Source of the DNA: Hymenobacter translucens
Lineage (GTDB): Bacteria > Bacteroidota > Bacteroidia > Cytophagales > Hymenobacteraceae
Assembly: GCF_020685205.1 (NCBI RefSeq)
Contig: NZ_JAJERB010000003.1
Span: 62,001-126,000, forward strand
Reading direction: 5' to 3'
Length of the DNA: 64,000 nucleotides
Of the stretch, positions 46,410 through 54,181 are shown piece after piece. Both the position numbers and the translations under genes were made by a program. The notes below the pieces were generated by a model. It was not told the origin of the DNA. It searched no databases and saw only the letters and a list, made by a program, of their open reading frames with translations. How positions within the stretch are numbered: position 1 is the stretch's first letter; every line of letters starts with the position of its first letter.

Positions 46410-46604
46410 ATGATGACGCCAGCCAACCCAGACGAGCAACCCAAAGTCCCGCAAAACCCTAGCCCGGACCACACCCTGGAGGAGCTGGCAGGCCTCACCG
46501 GGCTGCTCAACCCGGACCTGATCTGGCTGGAGGCACAGGCACTGGATAATGCAGACGAGCCGGCAGGTAACACCGGGGCAACCCCGACGCCAGGTACTAT
46601 CTAG
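46410..46604 (+). CDS. Small acidic hypothetical protein
   Basis: 64 codons from ATG 46410 (or 46413), Pro/Asn/Asp-rich with one amphipathic helix (LEELAGLTGLLNPDLIWLEAQAL). 75 bases downstream of the Pmp3-like gene. No family recognised; could be a chance frame. Confidence 0.4.
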   Translation: MMTPANPDEQPKVPQNPSPDHTLEELAGLTGLLNPDLIWLEAQALDNADEPAGNTGATPTPGTI

Positions 46605-46661
46605 GCGGGTGTTTACAGGCTACCCTGATCGTGCATGGCCGATCAAGGCGCTGTCACTGTT

Positions 46662-46904
46662 TCAGAAAGGCAGACCCAGCAACGCCAGCACGTTGGCCGC
46701 CGTCAGGAGCGGGCCGCAGCAGTAAAGCGAAGGCTCAAACCAGTCGCCCAGCAGCACGGTGGTATCGTGACCCTCCGCGGGCACCATTACGTAGGCCCGG
46801 CCGGTAGGCAGCCACTGCGTGTAAATATCCCCGGCGTACGTGCGCCCGGAAGGAGACTCCAGGGTTTGTTTAAAGCCGGCCTGTTGAAGTAAAGCTAAGT
46901 TCAT
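46662..46904 (-). CDS. Small hypothetical protein
   Basis: 80 residues from ATG 46904 (MNLALLQQAGFKQTLE); a longer start at 46952 exists. Contains a compact-looking TYAGDIYTQWLPTGRAYVMVP stretch and a hydrophobic Cys-Cys C-terminus. No family recognised. Placed between the small acidic gene and the GH1 gene with its own 5' region. Confidence 0.5.
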   Translation of the reverse strand: MNLALLQQAGFKQTLESPSGRTYAGDIYTQWLPTGRAYVMVPAEGHDTTVLLGDWFEPSLYCCGPLLTAANVLALLGLPF

Positions 46905-47008
46905 TGCTTCAAGCGAGAAATTTGGCAGGAATACATCCTTCAAATTTACCACTTTGCAGTGGGAGTTGCTAATAATCCGGGCGGTATTCTATGGAATAGC
47001 AAGGTTGT

Positions 47009-48415
47009 CTATTCAGTGCCGCTCACAAAGTCCGAATACCACTGCCCCGAGCCGCGTACCGTGCGCTGCTGACTGGCAAAATCGACCTTAACCAGCCCGA
47101 ACCGGGGCTCGTAGCCTTCGGCCCATTCGAAGTTGTCGGTGAACGACCAGGCGAAGTACCCATCGACGGCTATTCCCGCGCGCCGGGCCCGCAGCACCTG
47201 CCCGATGCTGGCTTGCAGGAAGGCCTGCCGGGCAGGGTCAGTCAGCTGCCCGGGGGCGACCGGCTCGTCGGCAAAAGCGGCCCCGTTTTCCGTCACCACT
47301 AGGCGCGGGGCATTCGGGTAAGCCGAGAACTGCCGCAGCATCTCGTACAGGCTTTCAGGGTATACCTCCCACCCCAGCTGGGTGATGGGCACGCCGCGCC
47401 GCCGGGCGCCCACCAGCGCGGCCCACAGGGCCGGCATCAGGGCAGAATGGCGCACCACCTCCCGGGTATAGTTCTGAATGCCCAGGAAGTCGAAGTCGAA
47501 CGCCAGGCGCTCCTCATCCCCGGCCCGCTTGTAGCGGTCCAGCCACCGGAGCACGGGCAGCTCGGCCACCGGATAGCCCAGTCCCAGCGCGGGCTCCACG
47601 AAAAGCCGGTTCAGCAGCGCATCTACCCGGCGGGCCGCCCGGACGTCGCGGCTCAGCCAGGGCCGCCAGGGCGTAATATAGGAGCAGGAGAAGGTAGTGC
47701 CAATACGGGCGGGCGCCGGCAGCAGCGCCCGCAATGCCCGCCCGCCTTCGGCCTGGGCCAGGGCCGCGTGGTGCACCGCTGCCAGAAAGCCCGCCGGGCT
47801 CCGCCGCCCCGGCGCGTGCAGCCCCAGCAGGTGCCCGGCTCCCACGAAGGCCATGGGCTCGTTGAGCACCATCCAGTGCTGCACCCGGTCGCCAAGCCGG
47901 GCGGCCACGTGCCCGGCGTAGTCGGTAAACCAGCCCAACATGTCCCGATTGGCCCAGCCCCCGCGGCGCTGCAAAGCCGCGGGCAGGTCCCAGTGGTAGA
48001 GCGTGAGCCAGGGGGTAATACCGCGCGTCAGGCAGCCGTCCACGAGCCGGTCGTAGTAGTCGAGGCCCGCCGGGTTTGGGCGGCCGGTTCCCTGGGGCTG
48101 CACCCGCGGCCAGGCCACAGAAAAACGAAAGTCGGGAATGCGCAGCTGCTTAAGCAGGTCCAGGTCCTGGGGCCAGCGGTGGTAGAAGTCGCAGGCCACG
48201 TCGCCGGTTTCAGCCCGGGGGATGCGTCCTTTCCGGCGCACGAACTCATCCCAGATGCTGGGTCCCTTCCCATCCGCGTTCCAGGCGCCTTCGGTCTGGT
48301 ACGCTGCGGCCGATACGCCCCAGTGGAAATCCGGGCCAAAGTCGGCCCGGGAAACGGCTACCGGCGTTGTTGGCGGAAAGAAAGCAGGTGGCAGGTCCGC
48401 GGGGAGCTCAGGCAT
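47009..48415 (-). CDS. Glycoside hydrolase family 1 beta-glucosidase
   Basis: A 468-residue GH1 enzyme. N-terminal FHWGVSAAAYQTEGAW signature, acid/base Glu186 in LNEP, nucleophile Glu376 in VTENG, and the C-terminal SFTDNFEWAEGY that contacts the aglycone. No signal peptide, so it probably hydrolyses beta-glucosides imported into the cytoplasm. ATG at 48415. Monocistronic. Confidence 0.94.
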   Translation of the reverse strand: MPELPADLPPAFFPPTTPVAVSRADFGPDFHWGVSAAAYQTEGAWNADGKGPSIWDEFVRRKGRIPRAETGDVACDFYHRWPQDLDLLKQLRIPDFRFSVAWPRVQPQGTGRPNPAGLDYYDRLVDGCLTRGITPWLTLYHWDLPAALQRRGGWANRDMLGWFTDYAGHVAARLGDRVQHWMVLNEPMAFVGAGHLLGLHAPGRRSPAGFLAAVHHAALAQAEGGRALRALLPAPARIGTTFSCSYITPWRPWLSRDVRAARRVDALLNRLFVEPALGLGYPVAELPVLRWLDRYKRAGDEERLAFDFDFLGIQNYTREVVRHSALMPALWAALVGARRRGVPITQLGWEVYPESLYEMLRQFSAYPNAPRLVVTENGAAFADEPVAPGQLTDPARQAFLQASIGQVLRARRAGIAVDGYFAWSFTDNFEWAEGYEPRFGLVKVDFASQQRTVRGSGQWYSDFVSGTE

Positions 48416-48569
48416 TCGGCAGGGTGGCGGTCAGGAATTGGGCGGGGCAATCTAATAGAAAGGCAACGGCTTCAACGCCGGAACCGACTGCTTATCGGCC
48501 GGGCAGCGGGCTGCGCCGGGCGGGTGCAGCCGTTGATCGAGGAAGTGCGGGTAGTACCGGAGGCTTCCG

Positions 48570-48577
48570 TATCTTTG
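48570..48577 (+). promoter_or_regulatory. Candidate -7 element (TATCTTTG)
   Basis: Perfect TAnnTTTG match 46 bases before the ATG at 48624. Confidence 0.5.
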
Positions 48578-48623
48578 CAGCGCAGGGGTGCGCCCCGACC
48601 TGGTTTCGTAACTTATTTGCTTG

Positions 48624-49181
48624 ATGAAAAAGCTTTTCCTCCTTCTCTGCTTCTTTTCTTTCGTGGTGGCCACGGCCCAGGCCCAGATGGCTTCGCCGGA
48701 GCGCAAGCGCTACTTCCGGCCCAAAAAAGATGAGGAGTGCGCCCTGGTTCAGAACGTGACCAAGAACACGGACGAGGACTCCGAGAAGGACGCCACGGTA
48801 ACCCGGGTGGCTTACCGCCCCTACGCCGAGCTGCTGACGGCCCTCGACGCCATGCGGGAGATGAACCGCTGGGCTGACAGCACCTACCAGCGGCGCCTGA
48901 AAAGCCTGCCTCCGGGCGGGGAGCTGAAGGTAACCATGTACCGCCGCGGTGCCCAGAATGCCGACCCTTCCCTGCTTTCCCTGTCGGCTAAGGACAAGGA
49001 CGGCAAGGAAGTATTCACCCAGACGCTGACTGCCGGCACCGGCCGCTTCTGGAACCGTGACCAATACAAGAGCGAGCGGGCTATTCCATTTGTGAAAGTA
49101 GAGACCCCGCAGCCGGTTACGCTCATCATCACCGACTCGAAGCTGAAGCAGTCATTCGAGTATATCATCAGCGCGCAATAA
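48624..49181 (+). CDS. Secreted hypothetical protein
   Basis: A 185-residue protein with a signal peptide (KKLFLLLCFFSFVVATAQA-Q). The mature part is charged, with beta-strand character in the second half (GELKVTMYRRG, VTLIITDSKLKQSFEYIIS), perhaps a small beta-sandwich. No domain recognised. Start at ATG 48624; the TTG at 48621 is less likely. Confidence 0.75.
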   Translation: MKKLFLLLCFFSFVVATAQAQMASPERKRYFRPKKDEECALVQNVTKNTDEDSEKDATVTRVAYRPYAELLTALDAMREMNRWADSTYQRRLKSLPPGGELKVTMYRRGAQNADPSLLSLSAKDKDGKEVFTQTLTAGTGRFWNRDQYKSERAIPFVKVETPQPVTLIITDSKLKQSFEYIISAQ

Positions 49182-49197
49182 GATGATTACACAATCA

Positions 49198-49245
49198 TTA
49201 CACCCTATAACAGACAGTTTAGCCACTGTTCGTTATAGGGTGTAA
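49198..49245. repeat. 14-bp perfect inverted repeat
   Basis: TTACACCCTATAAC (49198-49211) and complement (49232-49245), with inner AACAG/CTGTT pairs. No T-run follows, so it is either an atypical terminator for the convergent genes or a protein-binding site. Confidence 0.6.
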
Positions 49246-49281
49246 CTGGATGCTCCCAAATGGGTATAGATCCCGACGACG

Positions 49282-49806
49282 TTACGACCTGCTCTGCCGC
49301 CGGGCCAGCTCCCAGAACACCGTTGCCAGGGTCTTCGCATCTTCGAACTTCTGCTCCCGCAGCTGCTCATAGGTGAAGCGCACGGGCTCGATATGCTCGC
49401 CTTCCTCGGCCAGTCCTCCCCCCTTTCCGCGCTGCTGACTGACCTCGGCGAAGAACAGGCTGATGCGCTCGGATGAGGTTCCCGGCGACGGAAATGAGTG
49501 GGCAATGAGCTCCAGATGGTCGACTTCGAAGCCCAGCTCTTCGAGAACTTCGCGCCGGATGGCCTCTTCGGGCTGCTCGTCGCCGTCAATCATGCCGGCG
49601 GCAACTTCCACCAGATCCTTTTCGGGACCTACGCGGTACTGCCGGGTAAACAGGTACTCCTGCCGGGCAGTATTGAACACCAGCGCAGCCACCGCCCAGC
49701 CGGGTTCGAACCGCTCCCGCACGTACTCCTCGTCACCGTCGCGAACTATTAGTCTGCTGAGCTTGTAGTGACCATCATAGGCTATTTCCCGTTGGGTTAT
49801 CTTCAT
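49282..49806 (-). CDS. Nudix hydrolase, ADP-ribose/nucleoside-diphosphate-sugar pyrophosphatase-like
   Basis: A 174-residue Nudix protein with an intact Nudix box (GMIDGDEQPEEAIRREVLEE...G), matching GX5EX7REUXEEXGU. The surrounding region (YLFTRQYRVGPEKDLVEVAAG) is of the NudF/NudK type, which hydrolyses nucleoside diphosphate sugars. Start at ATG 49806 (MKITQREIAYDG). Confidence 0.9.
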   Translation of the reverse strand: MKITQREIAYDGHYKLSRLIVRDGDEEYVRERFEPGWAVAALVFNTARQEYLFTRQYRVGPEKDLVEVAAGMIDGDEQPEEAIRREVLEELGFEVDHLELIAHSFPSPGTSSERISLFFAEVSQQRGKGGGLAEEGEHIEPVRFTYEQLREQKFEDAKTLATVFWELARRQSRS

Positions 49807-50095
49807 CGTTATTGTTGAGTTAGCAGTGGTTTGAATGCCGTTCCGGGGCGTGACCATTCCTGGTAGCCCCGAAGAAAGCCTGCTTACGCAATAGGCCTGC
49901 CCGCCGTCCGCTTTTTATTTCTCAATTTTGCCTCTCGCTTTCCACCGGCCCATGCCCGGGTAAAGCCCCCCGCCGCTGGGTTTAGCGGCGCCCGGCCTGA
50001 GCGCCCGTTTCCGTACGGCTGAGCTGGCACCCTTCTCTCGCTTTTTCACGAATGGCGGCTAAACCTTTACCTTGCCGCTTCTTTCAGCCCTGTTA

Positions 50096-51469
50096 ATGTC
50101 CTTCGACGAACTTAATCTCATTGAGCCCATCCTCCGTGCCCTGCACGAGGAAGGCTATACTACCCCTACCCCCATCCAGCAGCAGGCTATTCCGCACGTG
50201 CTCGATGGCCACGACTTGCTGGGTGTAGCCCAGACGGGCACGGGTAAAACCGCCGCCTTCACCGTTCCGATTCTTCAGATTCTGAGCCAGACGGCCAAAG
50301 TGGCGCGTCAGGCCCCCGGCCGCATCCGCTGCCTGGTTTTGACGCCTACCCGGGAGCTGGCCATCCAGATTGGGGAAAGCTTTGGCGCCTACGGCCGGCA
50401 CCTGCCCCTGCGCCACACCGTCATTTTCGGCGGCGTGGGCCAGCTGCCCCAGACCAATGCCCTCCGCCGCGGCGTGGAAGTGCTGATTGCCACGCCTGGC
50501 CGCCTGCTCGACCTGATGAGCCAGGGCTTTGTGGACCTGCGCCACATCGAGGTTTTCGTGCTCGACGAAGCCGACCGGATGCTGGACATGGGCTTTATCC
50601 ACGACATCAAAAAGATTCTGCCCAAGCTGCCCACCTCGCGGCAGACGCTGTTCTTCTCGGCGACCATGCCGGGCGTGATTCAGGAGCTGGCCGGCACCAT
50701 CTTGAAGCCAAACCCGGTGAAAGTGGCCGTAACGCCGGTTTCCAGCACCGCTGATACCGTGCAGCAAACGGTGTACATGGTCGAGAAAAACGACAAGCCT
50801 GATCTGCTGGAGCACGTATTGTCAGACAAGGCCATCAAGCGCGTCCTGGTCTTTACCCGCACCAAGCACGGCGCTGACCGCGTGGTGAAAACCCTGGCCA
50901 AGGCCAATATTCCGGCCGAAGCCATCCACGGCAATAAGTCCCAGAACCACCGGCAGCGGGCCTTGTCCAACTTCAAGGCCGGCAGCACCCGGGTGCTCGT
51001 CGCTACCGATATTGCCGCCCGTGGCATCGACGTGGACGAGCTGACCCACGTGATCAACTACGAAATCCCGAATGAGCCCGAAACCTACGTTCACCGCATT
51101 GGTCGGACGGGCCGGGCCGGGGCTTCCGGCGTGGCCCTTTCGTTCTGCGAAGACGAGGAGCGGGCTTACCTGCAGGACATCCAGAAGCTGATTCGCCGGC
51201 AGATTGAGGTCGTCGCTCAACATCCCTACGCGACCTCGGCCGTGGCACCGGTTCTGCTCAACGGCGGCGGCCCGATCCAGCGGCCGAAAGGTCCGGCTGG
51301 TCGGCCTGCCCGTCCCGGTCGTGGTGACGGAGGCGGCTCTTCCCGTCCCCGCTCCGAAGGCGGTGGCGGTCGTCCCCAGCAAAACTCTTCCCGTCCCCGC
51401 TCGGGAGGCAGCTCGGAGCGTCCGGCAGGGTCCGGCGGTCAGGGCCGTCGCCCCTCCCGCAGCCGTTAG
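50096..51469 (+). CDS. DEAD-box RNA helicase, RhlE-like
   Basis: A 457-residue ATP-dependent RNA helicase. Q motif near the N-terminus ([10 protein letters not shown]), motif I AQTGTGKT at 45-52, [21 protein letters not shown] at 157-160, SAT, and [10 protein letters not shown] in the second RecA domain. The C-terminal 75 residues are a disordered Gly/Arg/Ser/Pro-rich RNA-binding tail. I start at ATG 50096 (MSFDELNL). A weak -7 (TACCTTGC) sits about 30 bases upstream. Likely roles: ribosome assembly or RNA decay, particularly at low temperature. Confidence 0.95.
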   Translation: MSFDELNLIEPILRALHEEGYTTPTPIQQQAIPHVLDGHDLLGVAQTGTGKTAAFTVPILQILSQTAKVARQAPGRIRCLVLTPTRELAIQIGESFGAYGRHLPLRHTVIFGGVGQLPQTNALRRGVEVLIATPGRLLDLMSQGFVDLRHIEVFVLDEADRMLDMGFIHDIKKILPKLPTSRQTLFFSATMPGVIQELAGTILKPNPVKVAVTPVSSTADTVQQTVYMVEKNDKPDLLEHVLSDKAIKRVLVFTRTKHGADRVVKTLAKANIPAEAIHGNKSQNHRQRALSNFKAGSTRVLVATDIAARGIDVDELTHVINYEIPNEPETYVHRIGRTGRAGASGVALSFCEDEERAYLQDIQKLIRRQIEVVAQHPYATSAVAPVLLNGGGPIQRPKGPAGRPARPGRGDGGGSSRPRSEGGGGRPQQNSSRPRSGGSSERPAGSGGQGRRPSRSR

Positions 51470-51661
51470 GCCTTTGCTTTAAGCGCGCTGGCGCTATCCG
51501 AAGCCGGAACTTCAACTCCTGGGGTTCCGGCTTTGTGCGTTTAAGGGGTACCCAGCCGTCGAATCCACTGGAACGCATAGCTGGCTGAAACAAAAACGGC
51601 CTGTAAGTCCTTTAGAAGAGGTACGGTAACTCCACCAACAGCCCGAAACGCACCCGTTATC

Positions 51662-52153
51662 ATGGCAAAGAGCACACTTTCGGTAATTCAGGCCCTGCGC
51701 ACTACTGCGCAACGGCTGAGCACGGAGGCCCCCTACCAGTGGGGCCATATGGGCAGCTGCAACTGCGGTCATCTGGCCCAAACGATCACCCGACTGTCCA
51801 AGGGCGCTATTCACGAGCGCGCCATGCAGCGCTACGGCGACTGGGACCAGCAGCTGCGGGACTATTGTCCTACCAGCGGCCTGCCCATCGATGAAACTAT
51901 TGACGAAATGCTGGCCCTGGGCTTCACCCGCACCGACCTCGCCCACCTGGAGCGGCTCTCAGACCCGTCAATCCGGGCTATGCTAACTTTTGAGCAGCGG
52001 GAGGCGCTGCGTCACAACAACCGGGACCATGTGGTGCTGTACCTGCGGGCCTGGGCTGAGAAGCTTGAAACCCAGCTGCTGGCAGGAATCGAGCTGCCTA
52101 CCTTCCCGGCGGCCGAACTCCCGGTTCCGGAGCACGCTCTGCTGAGCACATAA
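51662..52153 (+). CDS. Hypothetical protein, unknown function
   Basis: A 163-residue, mostly helical soluble protein with CNCGHL near residue 33-38 (a possible metal-binding Cys/His cluster with a later Cys in DYCPTSG) and a conserved-looking ERLSDPSIRAMLTFEQREA. I do not recognise a family. Followed by the 33-bp perfect hairpin. Confidence 0.7.
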   Translation: MAKSTLSVIQALRTTAQRLSTEAPYQWGHMGSCNCGHLAQTITRLSKGAIHERAMQRYGDWDQQLRDYCPTSGLPIDETIDEMLALGFTRTDLAHLERLSDPSIRAMLTFEQREALRHNNRDHVVLYLRAWAEKLETQLLAGIELPTFPAAELPVPEHALLST

Positions 52154-52162
52154 GCCCTCCCG

Positions 52163-52233
52163 GCCGGATATATCAAACACAGCAAGGCCCACCCGTCAGT
52201 TACGGGTGGGCCTTGCTGTGTTTGATATATCCG
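52163..52233. terminator. 33-bp perfect hairpin, bidirectional terminator
   Basis: Arms 52163-52195 and 52201-52233 are exact complements with a five-base loop (CAGTT), unusually long for a terminator. Between the convergent hypothetical gene and the small lipoprotein gene. Confidence 0.75.
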
Positions 52234-52289
52234 GTTAGCTATAAACGGCGGGCAGAGAATCGGCGGAGCCAACCGCCTGCCAAGCGAGC

Positions 52290-52460
52290 TTAGTAGTTGG
52301 TGTTGCTCCGCTGGGCTTCGCGGTACCCCTCAGCCCGGTGAGCGCGCTTGTAGGCGGCATCGGCATTGGGGTCTTTCTCCGCATCAGGAGCTTGGGAGCA
52401 GGACGTCAGGTAGAACGAGGCGCAGGCAGCGAGCAGGGTGAGCAACCGATATTTTTTCAT
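52290..52460 (-). CDS. Small lipoprotein
   Basis: 56 residues, read directly from the minus strand. N-terminal MKKYRLLTLLAACASF, lipobox LTSC at 18-21, then a polar tail (KDPNADAAYKRAHRAEGYRE) ending in NTNY. Signal and Cys placement fit an outer-membrane or periplasmic lipoprotein. No family name. Confidence 0.72.
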   Translation of the reverse strand: MKKYRLLTLLAACASFYLTSCSQAPDAEKDPNADAAYKRAHRAEGYREAQRSNTNY

Positions 52461-53221
52461 GGCCCAAAGGTAAGCACCAAACTATAATACTGCCAAGCCC
52501 AACGAAAGGCACTTCGCTTGCGGCCATACGTGTCGAAGGGCTCCTACCGTTAGGTTGAATAAGCACTAGGCAGTATCCGGTAAATTTAAAATTGACAAAT
52601 ATCAGTGCCAAGCCACCAATGCCGTCTCCCATCCGGCGCACAACCGGACGTTACATTTGACAACAAAAGTTACTGCCGGGCAACTGCTCATTCAGAGCGG
52701 TAGAAGGACCTTGGTGCAGCACCCGGTACAGGCATCGCAGAAACCAGCGCGGGTACGCTACGCCCCGGCTGCTAACATTCTTAGCCTGGTGTTTTACCGA
52801 GCTTTTAGGCTTTTGCCGCGACAACCAGACTGTCAAGTTTTTTAGCATCTGACCAATAATTACCAGGTGGTTTATCAACTAAGTTAAAATATAACAAAAT
52901 CACCCTGCAGAAGCCACAAACAACCTATTGACTATCACTATCAGTACTTCAATAGTCAACACGTAACTGAATGAAATAAAATGAATTACGAATCACCATG
53001 CTAACAAATTACACACTGTAGATATTCGCGACAAACATATAAATAATATTATCTACAGTCATGTCCAAGAGGCTACGCAACCAATTGATAAAACAATCCC
53101 CGATCTCAGCTTTTGGCGCTACTGACAGGAGCATGACAAATTGCACTACGGCGAAGACTACCTCTCTTACGCGGCGTTAAATGACTTCTAAGAAACAGAT
53201 TGAAAAAGAGCGAGCCAGGTT
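52461..53221. other. Gene-free, partly AT-rich region with inverted repeats
   Basis: 761 bases with no credible coding frame; the stretch from about 52850 to 53190 is far richer in A/T than the surrounding genome. It holds TTGACTAT/ATAGTCAA (52928-52935 and 52952-52959) and the 10-bp repeat at 53015-53059. A TACATTTG at 52651-52658 resembles a -7 element but precedes only a doubtful 62-codon frame. Confidence 0.6.
53015..53059. repeat. 10-bp inverted repeat ACTGTAGATA / TATCTACAGT
   Basis: Exact complement arms at 53015-53024 and 53050-53059 in the AT-rich region. Could be a regulator-binding site or the foot of an RNA hairpin. Confidence 0.55.
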
Positions 53222-53857
53222 CTACAGCCCTGTGCCTGGTTCCGGCTGGAAATCGGAGAACGTTCCGTCGTGGTAGAAGATCACAATGCGTCGGATCGTC
53301 TTATCAGGCCGTATCGGGCTTGCTGGACTGGCTACTGCGGGAGCAGCCCGGGTGGTTGCTTCAACGACGGTAGAGGGTATTACTGGAAGGATTGGCTGAC
53401 TAACCGGGGCACTAGCCGGGCGGGGCTCAGCTACCGGGTCAGCAAGGTCTAAAACTGTCTGCCCTGCTGGGGTGGAAACTGCCCGCAGCTCATTGGCGCC
53501 GCTATCAGGCTCCGGTGCTACGCTTTCGCGCCTTTTAAGGGGGGCAGGAGTGCCGTTGGCCTTGGCTGGAGTATCGGAAGCAGTACGGGTGCGTTTCAGG
53601 CTGCTGGCAGGCTCCGGTTGAGCAAGGGCCGGTGACCCGGCATCCATGGTCCCCTGCCCATTAAGCAACCAGGGTAGCGACAGATCAGGAAAGGCCCCGA
53701 TTATCTTCTGTACCACTTCCAGACTTGGCTTATTCCGGCCGCTTAGAATATGGCTGACAATAGGACGGGCTACGCCAATAGTATCGGCAAACTGTGTAGG
53801 CGTAAGCTGCCGTGCCTGTAAGATCTCCCTGATTCGCTCAACCATAGCCTTTGCCAT
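53222..53857 (-). CDS. XRE-family helix-turn-helix regulator with long C-terminal region
   Basis: 211 residues from ATG 53857 (MAKAMVERIREIL); a later ATG at 53845 is possible. The Cro/CI-type HTH is at about 5-60 (TPTQFADTIGVARPIVSHILSGRNKPSLE). The middle is a disordered Pro/Ala/Ser linker of about 120 residues, and the C-terminus (IRRIVIFYHDGTFSDFQPEPG) is a short strand-turn module I associate with Hymenobacter-type regulators. It sits in an AT-rich island with several inverted repeats, which are candidate operators for it. Confidence 0.85.
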   Translation of the reverse strand: MAKAMVERIREILQARQLTPTQFADTIGVARPIVSHILSGRNKPSLEVVQKIIGAFPDLSLPWLLNGQGTMDAGSPALAQPEPASSLKRTRTASDTPAKANGTPAPLKRRESVAPEPDSGANELRAVSTPAGQTVLDLADPVAEPRPASAPVSQPILPVIPSTVVEATTRAAPAVASPASPIRPDKTIRRIVIFYHDGTFSDFQPEPGTGL

Positions 53858-53953
53858 CACCAGTTGGTGGTTTATTAACAAATGTACTCGAAGACGCGAG
53901 AATAAAGAGTTACTGTTCGTTAGTTAACATTTATATCATAACGCATACTGTGG

Positions 53954-53997
53954 TTTACTTATGTTATTACAACCATTACATTTGTTACATAAGTAAA
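53954..53997. repeat. 11-bp inverted repeat TTTACTTATGT / ACATAAGTAAA
   Basis: Perfect arms at 53954-53964 and 53987-53997, with a TACATTTG between them, about 100 bases upstream of the XRE start. A plausible operator site. Confidence 0.55.
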
Positions 53998-54106
53998 TTA
54001 TGCAGTTTTAAGGGAAACGGTTCTTTCTCCCTATTCAATGCACGCAGACTTCAGCCTTCCTGTAGGTCTATCTCATGCCCGCACTGCAAGAATGTAGGGC
54101 ATAAAA

Positions 54107-54143
54107 AACAAGAAGCCGACTGCGGTGCAGTCGGCTTCTTGTT
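54107..54143 (-). terminator. Terminator of the L,D-transpeptidase gene
   Basis: 17-bp perfect stem (54107-54123 and 54127-54143) with a three-base loop and a T-run on the minus strand. Confidence 0.88.
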
Positions 54144-54181
54144 GGAGGAACTCGTTCTTACAAGAGCGTTTGTTGGAGCAG

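Larger units (their letters stand above)
53858..54181. other. AT-rich gap upstream of the regulator
   Basis: 324 bases without a credible gene. It contains the 11-bp inverted repeat at 53954-53997 and the terminator of the L,D-transpeptidase gene (54107-54143). The regulator's own promoter must be here. Confidence 0.55.

Noticed and set aside
47447..48733. 428-codon plus-strand frame
   Set aside because: Antisense of the GH1 gene and runs through the next promoter.
52657..52845. 62-codon plus-strand frame after a TACATTTG
   Set aside because: No family character, in an AT-rich gap; promoter match alone is not enough.
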